This document shows, in pieces, positions 32,956 to 43,634 of a stretch of DNA of 64,000 nucleotides. The number at the start of each line of letters is the position of its first letter. Position 1 is the stretch's first letter. The position numbers were made by a program, and so were the translations under genes. The notes under the pieces were generated by a model that saw nothing but the letters and a program-made list of their open reading frames with translations, ran no database searches and was not told where the DNA came from. The DNA comes from Megaustenia siamemsis (Eukaryota; Mollusca; Gastropoda; Stylommatophora; Ariophantidae), in the NCBI GenBank assembly GCA_032433765.1, contig JAVIAB010000047.1:10809387-10873386 (forward strand), given 5' to 3'.

Positions 32956-35070
32956 TAGCTTGTTTCATAAGTCTTGCCCAAGTTTAAAAATCAATATCTT
33001 TTAAACCGCTTTTTGTAATTTTTTTCAAAATTTGCATGTATAGTTATAATGATTAGAACCCAACAGGGAATTAATTTCATTAAAAACAAACATTTGGTTA
33101 TTATTATTGCTTATTTGATTTATATAAATTTATAACGACCCATTGATGTCGTCAAAACTTAGTGTTTACGGTATTTAAGTTAAAAATAGCGATTACAAAT
33201 CTATAGACGGTCCAATTTAGGATTTTGCACGCTTTTTCCCGTGAGTTCAACTGACACAAATAGACACTTTAGTAAACACGAGACATTGTGTTTTCTATTT
33301 CCGTTAATTCAGCGGCGTATCGTGGAACAATAACATTTATCATGAGTCTTAAAATGAAATTCTGCAGTTTACAAAACATCGCAATAAAAATGTATGACTA
33401 TTTTTGCAAAGAGGCTAAACGAGGAAGATTATTTCATTCTTTAGAAAACCCAGAGAATAGGACAAGACACATTTTGGATTTATCTAAACGGTCATTTAAT
33501 CGCTGGATTCAAGCACGTGACCGTCAATGTTCCAAATATACAAAATCACAAGGAAGAGCAAAAATGTTGGATAATTTCGACAGTGAACTTATTAGAAGTG
33601 AAATTCGCAAAATGTTGGGTATGAATGAAACTGTTACAATAAGAAAATTAAAAGTATCGCTGAAAAAGAACAACAGTATTGAAATATCAAAGTCTACATT
33701 ATGGAGGAACGTGAGAGCTGCAGGCTTTACATTCAGAAAGTATTCCAATGGACGAAACATCATCTGTGAGAAGCCACATATAGTAGTCATGAGAAGCAAG
33801 TACTTACGTGAAGTAAAAGAGGTGCGCAAGCAAGGTTATGATATTGTGTACTTGGATGAACCATGGATCAATGCTCACCACACTAACCAAAGGGAATGGC
33901 AGTCATCAGATGGAAAGATTAAGAGATTAATACCTAGCAGCAAAGGACAGCGCTTGATAATTGCTCATGCAGGTAGTCGACAACATGGACTAATACAGAA
34001 TGCAGAGCTCATTTTTCTTTCAAAATCCATAGACAATCGGGATTATCACTCTGAGATGAATGGTCACATATTTAGACATTGGATTGAAAATTCTGTTCTC
34101 CCATCACTAGATCGACCATCTTGCCTAATAATGGACAATGCAGCGTACCACAACATTGTTGCACTTGAAGATAAAGTCCCGACGTCATCCAGTACAAAAG
34201 ATGCTATTAAGATATGGCTCACAAAGGAGCACATACAATTTAATAACATGTACTTAAAACCTGAATTATTATCTCTAGTAAAGCAAAAACAGAGGACAAA
34301 GATTTTTCAAATAGATAAGATTATCCAAGAGCACGGTCATATAAGTTTGAGGCTGCCACCTTACCATGCTCATTTAAATCCAATAGAACTAATCTGGGCA
34401 AAATTAAAAGGACAAGTGGCAGATGAAAATACAACATTCAAAATATGCGATGTAAAGACTCTTGCTAATCTCGCTTTATTAAATATAGACACAGATTATT
34501 GGGCTAAATGTGAAGACCACGTCTTAAAACAGGAAGAGGAATATTGGAAAAATGATGGTTTGTGGAATGTTCAACCCCAAACAGTTATTAATCTTTTAGA
34601 CTCGTCTGATTCAGAATGAAAGTATATAGCCCCCACAATGTTGGCCCCTATATTACCTTAAATTATTTCAACAAACGGTCCTTTTCAGGACCACACAACT
34701 ATGAAAATTGGACATACAGGTATACCTTGATATTATCGTCCGTCCTCGAACTGAGCAGACAATAATTATCCTGGTGTTTTGTTTTATCCAGTTATTTCCC
34801 CATTACGGCCACGCCTTTACCTAGTGAAAATTAATCGTAGACCAGCAACTACGGTAATTTCTATTCTTTAGGGCTTCACAATTTACAATTTTGACAAACA
34901 TCAAAGAAATATCGCCGCTTTAAGAAAACTGCAGCTGCAAGATATTTGTTAAATATAGATTTAAAGGGTCTTTTGCATTCTAATAACATATGGAAAATTT
35001 CAAAAGTATTTATCAAACGGTTAGAGAGTAATAGCGTTTTGAAATTGGGCAAATGTTTTGAAACGAGCTA
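32956..35070 (+). mobile_element. complete DD82E/Sailor-like DNA transposon (2,115 bp)
   Basis: Terminal inverted repeats of about 37 bp: the left starts TAGCTTGTTTCATAAGTCTT then GCCCAAGTTTAAAAA; the right, in reverse complement, starts TAGCTCGTTTCAAAACATTT then GCCCAATTTCAAAA (imperfect, about 75-80% match). Both ends are flanked by TA (32954-32955 and 35071-35072), the universal Tc1/mariner-superfamily target duplication. It contains one open transposase gene. TIR mismatches suggest some age. Confidence 0.88.
33342..34619 (+). CDS. transposase, IS630-Tc1-mariner superfamily, Sailor (DD82E)-like
   Basis: 425 aa from the ATG at 33342; an upstream in-frame ATG at 33288 would add 18 residues but looks like leader. 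N-terminal HTH region: IAIKMYDYFCKEA, ...RILDLSKRSFNRWI-type helices, then a second winged-helix part (TIRKLKVSL...ISKSTLWRNVRAAGF). Catalytic DDE: Asp172 in VYLDEPWINAH, Asp265 in LIMDNAAYHN and Glu349 in HLNPIELIWAKLKG, with PPYHAHLNPIE before it. The second and third acidic residues are separated by 83 residues, far more than 34-41 in Tc1/mariner and close to the DD82E Sailor group. The frame is uninterrupted and all three catalytic residues are present, so it is potentially active cut-and-paste transposase acting in the nucleus on its own TIRs. Confidence 0.9.
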   Translation: MSLKMKFCSLQNIAIKMYDYFCKEAKRGRLFHSLENPENRTRHILDLSKRSFNRWIQARDRQCSKYTKSQGRAKMLDNFDSELIRSEIRKMLGMNETVTIRKLKVSLKKNNSIEISKSTLWRNVRAAGFTFRKYSNGRNIICEKPHIVVMRSKYLREVKEVRKQGYDIVYLDEPWINAHHTNQREWQSSDGKIKRLIPSSKGQRLIIAHAGSRQHGLIQNAELIFLSKSIDNRDYHSEMNGHIFRHWIENSVLPSLDRPSCLIMDNAAYHNIVALEDKVPTSSSTKDAIKIWLTKEHIQFNNMYLKPELLSLVKQKQRTKIFQIDKIIQEHGHISLRLPPYHAHLNPIELIWAKLKGQVADENTTFKICDVKTLANLALLNIDTDYWAKCEDHVLKQEEEYWKNDGLWNVQPQTVINLLDSSDSE

Positions 35071-35072
35071 TA

Positions 35073-35524
35073 GTTGCACCCATCTACGGCCTATTGAAGA
35101 GGCTAGGAATTAGAAAAAGGGGGGGGGGTGCGGAAGAGCAATGAAGGCTATTTTTAAGTCGTCAGCCGATAAAGCATCATCTCTCTCTCTCTCTGCGTTC
35201 AGGACTCAATCAGAGTAAGGATTCCAGACTCCCACATGAAGTCAGCTGTCAGGCTGTGTGTTGATCGCCCCCACAGACAGAACATCACAATTAGAGTCTG
35301 TCAGATACACTCTGACTGAACACCCGTTAATACGTTGCACTGTGTTCTGCGCCAGTGGCCCAGTGCATCCGATTTCAGCCAGCATTTTATTCGGGTTTGC
35401 TTTCCCTAGCCTTTGATTGTCCCAATCTTCCTGCAAGGCAGCAGATGATCTTTTCTGTAGGGGGATTCTGCCCTTAGATGGTCGGCCCTCCCAGGTTTAC
35501 GAGCACCATCTGCCCGAGTCACTA
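35073..35524. other. no gene confidently seen; (CT)n near 35180
   Basis: Contains a G run (35121-35129) and a short (CT)n. A 64-codon minus-strand frame at 35242-35436 has no recognisable similarity. Confidence 0.4.
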
Positions 35525-35885
35525 GAGGTGACTAACACAGGCACGGACACACAAAGATGTGAGATGTGACTAACACAGACATACACACACAAAGATGTGA
35601 GATGTGACTAACACAGACATGCACACACAAAGATATGAGATGTGACTAATACAGTCATGCACACAGCGATACGAGGCATGACTAACACTGACACACATCA
35701 AGATATATGACACATGCCTAACATAGACATGCACACAAAGATAAGAGATATGACTAACATAGATATGCAGACAAAGATAAGAGATATGACTAACATAGAT
35801 ATGCACACAAAGATAAGAGATATGACTAACATAGATATGCACACACAAAGATATGAGATGGGACTAACATAGCCATGCACACACA
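35525..35885. repeat. 39- to 41-bp tandem repeat, about 9 units, degenerate
   Basis: Units of the type GATGTGAGATGTGACTAACA plus CAGACATGCACACACAAA, diverging to AGATAAGAGATATGACTAAC plus ATAGATATGCACACAA toward the right. Confidence 0.9.
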
Positions 35886-36044
35886 AGCATCATCTTGGCT
35901 ATGGGAAAGCCGGGACATGTCAACAATCCGAGAATAAATCAGAGGCTTAGACGATTAGAGTACCTACATGTACACATCTACTGTGCCTGACTCCAACCCA
36001 AATCATAGACAGTCTAATACCTGACTGTGGTATATGATAATGAC

Positions 36045-36402
36045 TGAATGTGGATTTATAGAAGAATAGGTAGAATTGGATGGAAACAAAAGATAACAAA
36101 CGATACAGTTTTAAAACAACTGAAAATAAAAAGAGAACTGCTATATACATTAAGACAAGACAAATGAAATTTTTGGGGCATGTTAAAAGACACAACAGCC
36201 TACTAAAAGTAATATTGGAAAGAAAAAATACAAGGTAAAAGAGGCAGAGGCAGACCAAGACTAACATGGACGAGTAACATCAAAAGATGGACAAGTCAAT
36301 CTATGTCAGCCTGCACCATCAAAGCAAGAAACAGAGTAGAATGGCGATCCATGGTAGCCAACCTTCGTTGCGGAGAAGGCACACGATGATGATGATGAAT
36401 AC
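36045..36402 (+). mobile_element. LINE family B, 3' end
   Basis: Encodes WIYRRIGRIGWKQK, VLKQLKIKRELL, QMKFLGHVKRHNSLLKV and GRGRPRLTWTSNIKRW with frameshifts; ends GGCACACGATGATGATGATG. Confidence 0.92.
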
Positions 36403-36785
36403 GTGACAAGCCAACGCTCGGACGATAAGTAATTACAACATCGACCGCGCCTAACTCACACACCACGTTTGCATTACCGACAATTCAAAGGATTGGAGCT
36501 CCCAGCATGACGTATCATTATCACCTGCAATCAGTTAACGGCCCGCCCCAGTGTCGAGATACTTCATGATAAGATGAAGTCATGAAAGCATACAAGGACG
36601 TTAGCAGGAGCTCGCTGTTTGTACTCACACAGGAGTGCTACTGCTATCTTCTAGTCAGGATTCAGAAAGATTAGCGTTCCGTTAGGGTTCAAATGCGAAT
36701 ATTAAACTATAAATTCAGTTGATCGATAAAATATAATGGAGTGTATATATAAATGTAAAAATAAAGATTAATGTTTTCCCAAATA
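36403..36785. other. no gene seen
   Basis: Mixed-composition sequence with no recognised feature. Confidence 0.4.
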
Positions 36786-36868
36786 TGCTCTTTAAGAGGT
36801 ATTCAAAATGTGATGCTCTTCAAGAGGTATGCAGCATATGATGCTCTTTAAGAGGTATACAAATTAAT
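36786..36868. repeat. 28-bp tandem repeat, 3 units
   Basis: Three units beginning TGCTCTTTAAGAGGTAT. Each contains the short palindrome CTCTTTAAGAG (CTCTTCAAGAG in unit 2). Confidence 0.85.
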
Positions 36869-37321
36869 GTAATTAGAGAACCTGGAGAGTATCATAACAT
36901 TAGTGGTAGCCTTAGACACATATATACAGAATTCCACTAACAATATAGTTTGATAGATGTTTAGACTGCCATAGTCAACATCATATACTTTTTCATTATG
37001 CTACCGTTGGTCCCTTGCAAGTTTCTTTTCCCACTCACTAGAAGTCATTTCTTGTGTTTTAAATGTGTGCATAAAATGACACACGTAAAGCACACACGTA
37101 AAGCACGCACGGAAAGCACTTACAACTCCCCATTTTGAAAACAAAGTGTCAAAACATGTATTAACGTTGCGTCACAGAATACTTGGTTCATATCTTTCAC
37201 GCGAATCGCGCGCTGACTCAAACGAGTGGAATTTTCTACGGCCCGTTCAGGCAGTGGCAAAACACTCGCGCTTACGTCATCAAGTACTGGCTCCGTTAGA
37301 AGTTTCCTAGTTACCCACCAG

Positions 37322-37480
37322 AAACAGTCGATGAATCAGGTATTATCACGATACAGTAGATGAATCAGGTATTATCACGATACAGTCGATGAATCAGGTA
37401 TTATCACAATACAGTAGATGAATCACACAGTACTATCATGATAGAGTGGATGAACCACACATGTATTATCATGATACAGT
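37322..37480. repeat. 29-bp tandem repeat, 5-6 units
   Basis: Units of CAGTCGATGAATCAGGTATT plus ATCACGATA; the last two are degenerate. Confidence 0.85.
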
Positions 37481-37754
37481 AATTATATTTTACAAGCAGA
37501 AAGTGCGTTGATATCAGTTTATTAGTAAACGCTTTATAAAAGTGTGTGAGTGGGCAGTGTGCTGGTGAGGTTTGTGTTGTCATGACATTTTCTGTGTCCA
37601 CCTCCCTCGTCTTTTCTAGAAATACGGACCCCCACAGTAAACAAGAAATAAAACATCTTGGTGAGGTCAATTAACATGGAGGAGGATCTCACACACTGTT
37701 GTTTTAGCACCAACAGGGGGTGCACTTTTGAAAGAGCGGAGAGTGGGTAAAGTA

Positions 37755-37935
37755 AACAGCGCCCGTCACGCCAAGTGGCGTATAGGGAAATGGTGTCAGT
37801 GACCATCATTTTTTAAAACCTTCGGCACATGATTTTTGGGGTAATGCTGTCGGTATTACGCCAGAGCTGATTTAATTTCCTAGAAAAAATAAAGTACCCA
37901 TTTAAGGCTGGGTGCACCCGGAAGCCGTTAATCAA
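37755..37935 (-). mobile_element. SINE family 1, 3' body only
   Basis: Shares CGTCACGCCAAGTGGCGTAT, GGCACATGATTTTTGGGGTA and TACCCATTTAAGGCTGGGTG with the copies at 43233 and 63757. The tRNA-like head expected beyond 37935 is replaced by unrelated sequence. Confidence 0.85.
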
Positions 37936-38043
37936 GATCCAGCCCGACCTCTTGTACAAACGCCTCCTGCGTCCAATCTGACTCACGTCATCCATCCACT
38001 GACTCCGAGCTTTTGGATCTGCGTCACTTAAGTCTTGCTTGAA

Positions 38044-38162
38044 TTATATATATATATATACTTTATATATATATATATACTTTATATATACTTTATATAT
38101 ACTTTTATATATATATATATACTTTATATATATATATATACTTTATATATACTTTATATATA

Positions 38163-38237
<75 letters not shown>
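38044..38237. repeat. (TA)n microsatellite with interspersed CTTTA
   Basis: Six TA blocks separated by CTTTA or CTTTTA, ending in a long uninterrupted (TA)n from about 38167. Confidence 0.97.
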
Positions 38238-38504
38238 TTTAACTTACTAATGTTCACATACTATCTATTTTTATCCTTCAATATGTAGCACATCTCTCTT
38301 TCGTTTCACCATTTCATCTCGTGTCACTCTGTTTATTTCTCCTTCATTTACCAGTTCCGCTCAACCTAGATGTAATAGTTATCTTTATTTCGTTTATCAT
38401 TTGTACTGATCTCGTTTACTGAGACAGGATGCATGTAGGTCTAAACAGTATTTTGTTGTGTTCCTAATTTGTAAAGCTGTCACTTTACCTTATAGGAGTG
38501 TACG

Positions 38505-38560
38505 TTACGCCCCATTACTTGTTCCAGTTCACTAACCACTGAGCTATCGCGGCTCCAACG
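38505..38560 (-). mobile_element. SINE family 1, tRNA-like head only
   Basis: On the minus strand GGAGCCGCGATAGCTCAGTG then GTTAGTGAACTGGAAC, identical to the 5' head of SINE family 1 (A box TAGCTCAGTGGTTAG). The B-box half differs, so it is a fragment or a different SINE with the same head. Confidence 0.75.
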
Positions 38561-38869
38561 TGCGGACAGAGCGCGAAGAACGAAAGACAGAGAAGTTTCT
38601 CTCCATAATAATATGCAGTTATTACTTGTCTCCAGTCTAAACCACAAGAAACTGTGATCTGTGGTCATGTGACTGTGTGTCTGTAACGCAAGTATTTAGC
38701 CCTACCCTATCAGGGTACCCCCCTCAACTGCCACGATCACCACCCTTCTACAATAACACGAACATGAAGCAGCTATAGGGACAGCGGGTGAAATATTTGA
38801 TTGGATCAAAGTACAAGAGGCGTGACGGGGGAGGGGGGGGGGGGGTACTTTACTTTTTCAAAGTACAAG

Positions 38870-39125
38870 ATAGACACAATAAGAAAAATAACCTCTACTG
38901 AGATTAAATGTGTTAGACGAATGACAGGAAACAGTCTGAGAGATAAGATCAGAAATAAAGAACTGAGAAAAAGGCTAGGAATAGCCCCCGCCACAGAATA
39001 TATAAGGTAACAACAGATAAAATGGTTTGGCCACGTTACAAGGCAGAAAGAAAAAAACACAACACAACGAGCCTTCAACAAACGTTGTGAGAACAACAGA
39101 CCCAAGGGTCAACCACGAAAAAATG
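38870..39125 (+). mobile_element. LINE family D, C-terminal coding fragment
   Basis: Encodes RKITSTEIKCVRRMTGNSLR, NKELRKRLGIAPATEYIR, (after a stop) QQIKWFGHVTRQKE, TTQRAFNKRCE, RPKGQPRK and runs into WIDGILEALGNITTAEANRR, which is the unit of the following 68-bp array. Confidence 0.92.
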
Positions 39126-41700
39126 GATCGATGGAATATTAGAAGCTCTAGGAAACATAACAGCAGCAGAGGCGAACAGAAGAGCAAAAGATGGATTGAT
39201 GGAATATTAGAAGCTCTAGGAAACATAACAACAGCAGAGGCGAACAGAAGAGCAAAAGATGGATTGATGGAATATTAGAAGCACTAGGAAACATAACAGC
39301 AGCAGAGGCGAAGAGAAGAGCAAAAGATGGATTGATGGAATATTAGAAGCACTAGGAAACATAACAGCAGCAGAGGCGAAGAGAAGAGCAAAAGATGGAT
39401 TGATGGAATATTAGAAGCACTAGGAAACATAACAGCAGCAGAGGCGAAGAGAAGAGCAAAAGATGGATTGATGGAATATTAGAAGCACTAGGAAACATAA
39501 CAGCAGCAGAGGCGAAGAGAAGAGCAAAAGATGGATTGATGGAATATTAGAAGCACTAGGAAACATAACAGCAGCAGAGGCGAAGAGAAGAGCAAAAGAT
39601 GGATTGATGGAATATTAGAAGCACTAGGAAACATAACAGCAGCAGAGGCGAAGAGAAGAGCAAAAGATGGATTGATGGAATATTAGAAGCACTAGGAAAC
39701 ATAACAGCAGCAGAGGCGAAGAGAAGAGCAAAAGATGGATTGATGGAATATTAGAAGCACTAGGAAACATAACAGCAGCAGAGGCGAACAGAAGAGCAAA
39801 AGATGGATTGATGGAATATTAGAAACACTAGGAAACATAACAGCAGCAGAGGCGAAGAGAAGAGCAAAAGATGGATTGATGGAATATTAGAAGCACTAGG
39901 AAACATAACAGCAGCAGAGGCGAACAGAAGAGCAAAAGATGGATTGATGGAATATTAGAAACACTAGGAAACATAACAGCAGCAGAGGCGAACAGAAGAG
40001 CAAAAGATGGATTGATGGAATATTAGAAACACTAGGAAACATAACAGCAGCAGAGGCGAACAGAAGAGCAAAAGATGGATTGATGGAATATTAGAAACAC
40101 TAGGAAACATAACAGCAGCAGAGGCGAAGAGAAGAGCAAAAGATGGATTGATGGAATATTAGAAGCACTAGGAAACATAACAGCAGGAGAGGCCAACAGA
40201 AGAGCAAAAGATGGATTGATGGAATATTAGAAGCACTAGGAAACATAACAGCAGGAGAGGCGAACAGAAGAGCAAAAGATGGATTGATGGAATATTAGAA
40301 GCACTAGGAAACATAACAGCAGCAGAGGCGAACAGAAGAGCAAAAGATGGATTGATGGAATATTAGAAGCACTAGGAAACATAACAGCAGCAGAGGCGAA
40401 CAGAAGAGCAAAAGATGGATTGATGGAATATTAGAAGCACTAGGAAACATAACAGCAGCAGAGGCGAACAGAAGAGCAAAAGATGGATTGATGGAATATT
40501 AGAAGCACTAGGAAACATAACAGCAGCAGAGGCGAACAGAAGAGCAAAAGATGGATTGATGGAATATTAGAAACACTAGGAAACATAACAGCAGCAGAGG
40601 CGAAGAGAAGAACAAAAGATGGATTGATGGAATATTAGAAACACTAGGAAACATAACAGCAGTAGAGGCGAACAGAAGAGCAAAAGATAGATTGATGGAA
40701 TATTAGAAACACTAGGAAACATAACAGCAGTAGAGGCGAACAGAAGAGCAAAAGATGGATTGATGGAATATTAGAAGCACTAGGAAACATAACAGCAGCA
40801 GAGGCGAACAGAAGAGCAAAAGATGGATTGATGGAATATTAGAAGCACTAGGAAACATAACAGCAGCAGAGGCGAACAGAAGAGCAAAAGATAGATTGAT
40901 GGAATATTAGAAGCACTAGGAAACATAACAGCAGCAGAGGCGAACAGAAGAGCAAAAGATAGATTGATGGAATATTAGAAACACTAGGAAACATAACAGC
41001 AGTAGAGGCGAACAGAAGAGCAAAAGATAGATTGATGGAATATTAGAAACACTAGGAAACATAACAGCAGTAGAGGCGAACAGAAGAGCAAAAGATAGAT
41101 TGATGGAATATTAGAAACACTAGGAAACATAACAGCAGTAGAGGCGAACAGAAGAGCAAAAGATAGATTGATGGAATATTAGAAGCACTAGGAAACATAA
41201 CAGCAGTAGAGGCGAACAGAAGAGCAAAAGATAGATTGATGGAATATTAGAAACACTAGGAAACATAACAGCAGTAGAGGCCAACAGAAGAGCAAAAGAT
41301 AGATTGATGGAATATTAGAAACACTAGGAAACATAACAGCAGTAGAGGCCAACAGAAGAGCAAAAGATAGATTGATGGAATATTAGAAACACTAGGAAAC
41401 ATAACAGCAGTAGAGGCCAACAGAAGAGCAAAAGATAGATTGATGGAATATTAGAAACACTAGGAAACATAACAGCAGTAGAGGCCAACAGAAGAGCAAA
41501 AGATAGATTGATGGAATATTAGAAACACTAGGAAACATAACAGCAGTAGAGGCCAACAGAAGAGCAAAAGATAGATTGATGGAATATTAGAAACACTAGG
41601 AAACATAACAGCAGTAGAGGCCAACAGAAGAGCAAAAGATGGATTGATGGAATATTAGAAACACTAGGAAACATAACAGCAGCAGAGGCGAACAGAAGAG
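39126..41700. repeat. 68-bp satellite derived from LINE D, about 38 units
   Basis: Unit GATGGATTGATGGAATATTA, GAAGCACTAGGAAACATAAC, AGCAGCAGAGGCGAACAGAA plus GAGCAAAA. It corresponds to the LINE D codons WIDGILEALGNITAAEANRRAKD minus one base (68 instead of 69), so the frame is lost at each junction. Variant blocks run along the array: GGCGAAGAG (39.3-39.8 kb), GGCGAACAG (40.2-40.6 kb), AGTAGAGGCG with GATAGATTG (40.65-41.2 kb) and AGTAGAGGCC (41.28-41.64 kb). Confidence 0.96.
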
Positions 41701-41945
41701 CAAAAGACTGCAAATTACATCTTCGACGCTGAAAGGCAGATGAGGAAGGAAAGAAGAAGAAGAACGTACAAAAGGGAGTGAGACAGGGATACATCCTCTC
41801 TCCATACCTTTCCAATACTCATACTGAGAACATAAGAAATAGAGACCATGAGAATTTTGTAAATTGCGACTAGTTCACAGTAAATGGTAACATAACTCAA
41901 TCGCGCTGATAATGCCATTTTCTCAAACGGCGCAAAATGGGTGAT
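41701..41945 (+). mobile_element. LINE fragments: D 3' end joined to an RT piece
   Basis: After the array the LINE D end (AEANRRAKDCKLHL, AGGAAAGAAGAAGAAGAA) appears once, then abruptly KGVRQGYILSPYLSN and HTEN, RT motif B of a LINE, and FTVNGNITQ. Two different LINE parts are abutted. Confidence 0.75.
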
Positions 41946-42334
41946 AGCTAAGTCCTAGTGAAGAGCACAACCGCAATATATTCTGAAAACTAAGATAATG
42001 TCCATCGACAAGCAATAAGTCAAACCAAAATATAGTAATTATCATAGACAGTGAAAAATTGTAACAAGTTATGAGTATATTGGATCTGTAATAATTAACA
42101 TTTAAGATGGGGATCAAGAAGAGACTAGCAACACAACAATGATATGTTTTGAACAACAAATGACAAAATACCAACAAGGCTGTAAAAGTGAAACTACTTA
42201 GTTTATGTAATGACTTCATAGGAACAAATGCTCGCTAATCTAAGACAACCTCACAAAACAGTGATGAAAATTGATTCATTCGAAAGAAAGAAGAAAATAA
42301 TAATTGTGACCTCCTGAGGTTAGCTAGAACTTGT

Positions 42335-42510
42335 TTAAGAATGTTCTCGTTACTCTTGTCAGCTGTCATTGGCATTCTCAACATTCTTCTATAAAAATAC
42401 ATTTTTTTGGGGGGCAGCCTCTATGTTTCGTGCCCGTGAACAGATTGTCCATGATTTGCTACCATATGTTAACATTGGCTCTAAATAACACTGAAGATGT
42501 TTTTTTTATT
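42335..42510 (-). mobile_element. LINE family E fragment, decayed
   Basis: Matches 57150-57296 over GGTACTCTCAACATTCTTCT-like, TTGTCCATGATT and CATATGTTAA blocks. Heavily diverged, with indels. Confidence 0.65.
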
Positions 42511-42661
42511 ATATAGTGACGAAATTGGGTAGCATAATGTTTTGGAATACTGTCTTTGAATGCGCTATTTTTGGATTACTCTACCGTCTACCATTTGAAG
42601 TTAACATCGTTCCATGGTAGTTAAATTCACTGACTAACTGTCCCATTGAATTTTAAAATGC

Positions 42662-43083
42662 ACTTTGGTGAAGTCTTCACTTGCAGCCATTAACTCTCTC
42701 ATGTTTGCCGTTGGTGAAGTCTTCACTTGCACCCATTAACTCTCTCATGTTTGCCGTTGGTGAAGTCTTCACTTGCACCCATTAACTCTCTCATGTTTGC
42801 CGTTGGTGAAGTCTTCACTTGCACCCATTAACTCTCTCATGTTTGCCGTTGGTGAAGTCTTCACTTGCACCCATTAACTCTCTCATGTTTGCCGTTTGTG
42901 AAGTCTTCACTTGCACCCATTAACTCTCTCATGTTTGCCGTTTGTGAAGTCTTCACTTGCACCCATTAACTCTCTCATGTTTGCCGTTTGTGAAGTCTTC
43001 ACTTGCACCCATTAACTCTCTCATGTTTGCCGTTTGTGAAGTCTTCACTTGCACCCATTAACTCTCTCATGTTTGCCGTTGGT
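42662..43083. repeat. 46-bp tandem repeat, about 9 units
   Basis: Unit TTGGTGAAGTCTTCACTTGC, ACCCATTAACTCTCTCATGT plus TTGCCG. The GAAGTCTTCACTTGC part contains a GTGAAGTCTTCAC palindrome. Units are 98-100% alike; G/T at one position (GTTGG/GTTTG) divides the array into two blocks. Confidence 0.95.
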
Positions 43084-43232
43084 GCTGCAACCTACAGTTT
43101 CCACCACTATAATGGCAATCATGTTCTTTCAGTTTTATTCTCGGCTATTAAGAATCTCTCACCATACTTTATGTTGTTTGCATTATGACTACCGATTAAT
43201 ATTTTCTGAGTTTGTCCCTTATGGGTCTTAGT

Positions 43233-43497
43233 AAAAAAGAAAAAAGTAAAGAGTCTCCGTCACGCCAAGTGGCGTATAGAAAATATGGTGTTAGTGACCA
43301 TATATTTTACAGACCTTCAGCACATGATTTTTGGGGTAATGTGGTCGGTTTTATGCCCGTGCCGTTTTACTTTCCCATAAAAAAAAATCCGGTACCCATT
43401 TAAGGCTGGGTGAACCTGGAAGCAGTCGGTTGGGAACGAACCCTACCCCTTATCCTTTGTAGTCCAGTTCACTAACCACTGAGCTATCGCGGCTCCC
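43233..43497 (-). mobile_element. SINE family 1, full length, with 12-bp TSD
   Basis: Flanked by ATGGGTCTTAGT at 43221-43232 and 43498-43509. On the minus strand: tRNA-like head GGAGCCGCGATAGCTCAGTG (A box) and GGGTAGGGTTCGTTCCC (B box), body with CCAGGTTCACCCAGCCTTAA and GGGTACCGG, then CGCCACTTGGCGTGACGGAG and a T-rich tail. Best-defined SINE copy here. Confidence 0.93.
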
Positions 43498-43634
43498 ATG
43501 GGTCTTAGTGCACATCTTGAACAAACCCGATGAAAGTACATTTATTTACACTTAGTTTATCTATAAATATACACACAATATGGGATACAATTATAATTTT
43601 TTGAAAAGATTACATACAATGATATCCTTCTTTA

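Noticed and set aside
33288..34619. Classifying the 443-codon transposase as pogo/Tigger or an ordinary Tc1
   Set aside because: The spacing of 83 residues between the second Asp and the Glu, and the PPYHAHLNPIE motif, do not fit DD34-41 groups or pogo.
34921..35040. Second short inverted repeat near the Sailor right end
   Set aside because: Only scattered AT-rich matches outside the 37-bp TIR; no clear subterminal repeats.
38035..38250. Tyr/Ile-repeat open frames
   Set aside because: Pure (TA)n microsatellite.
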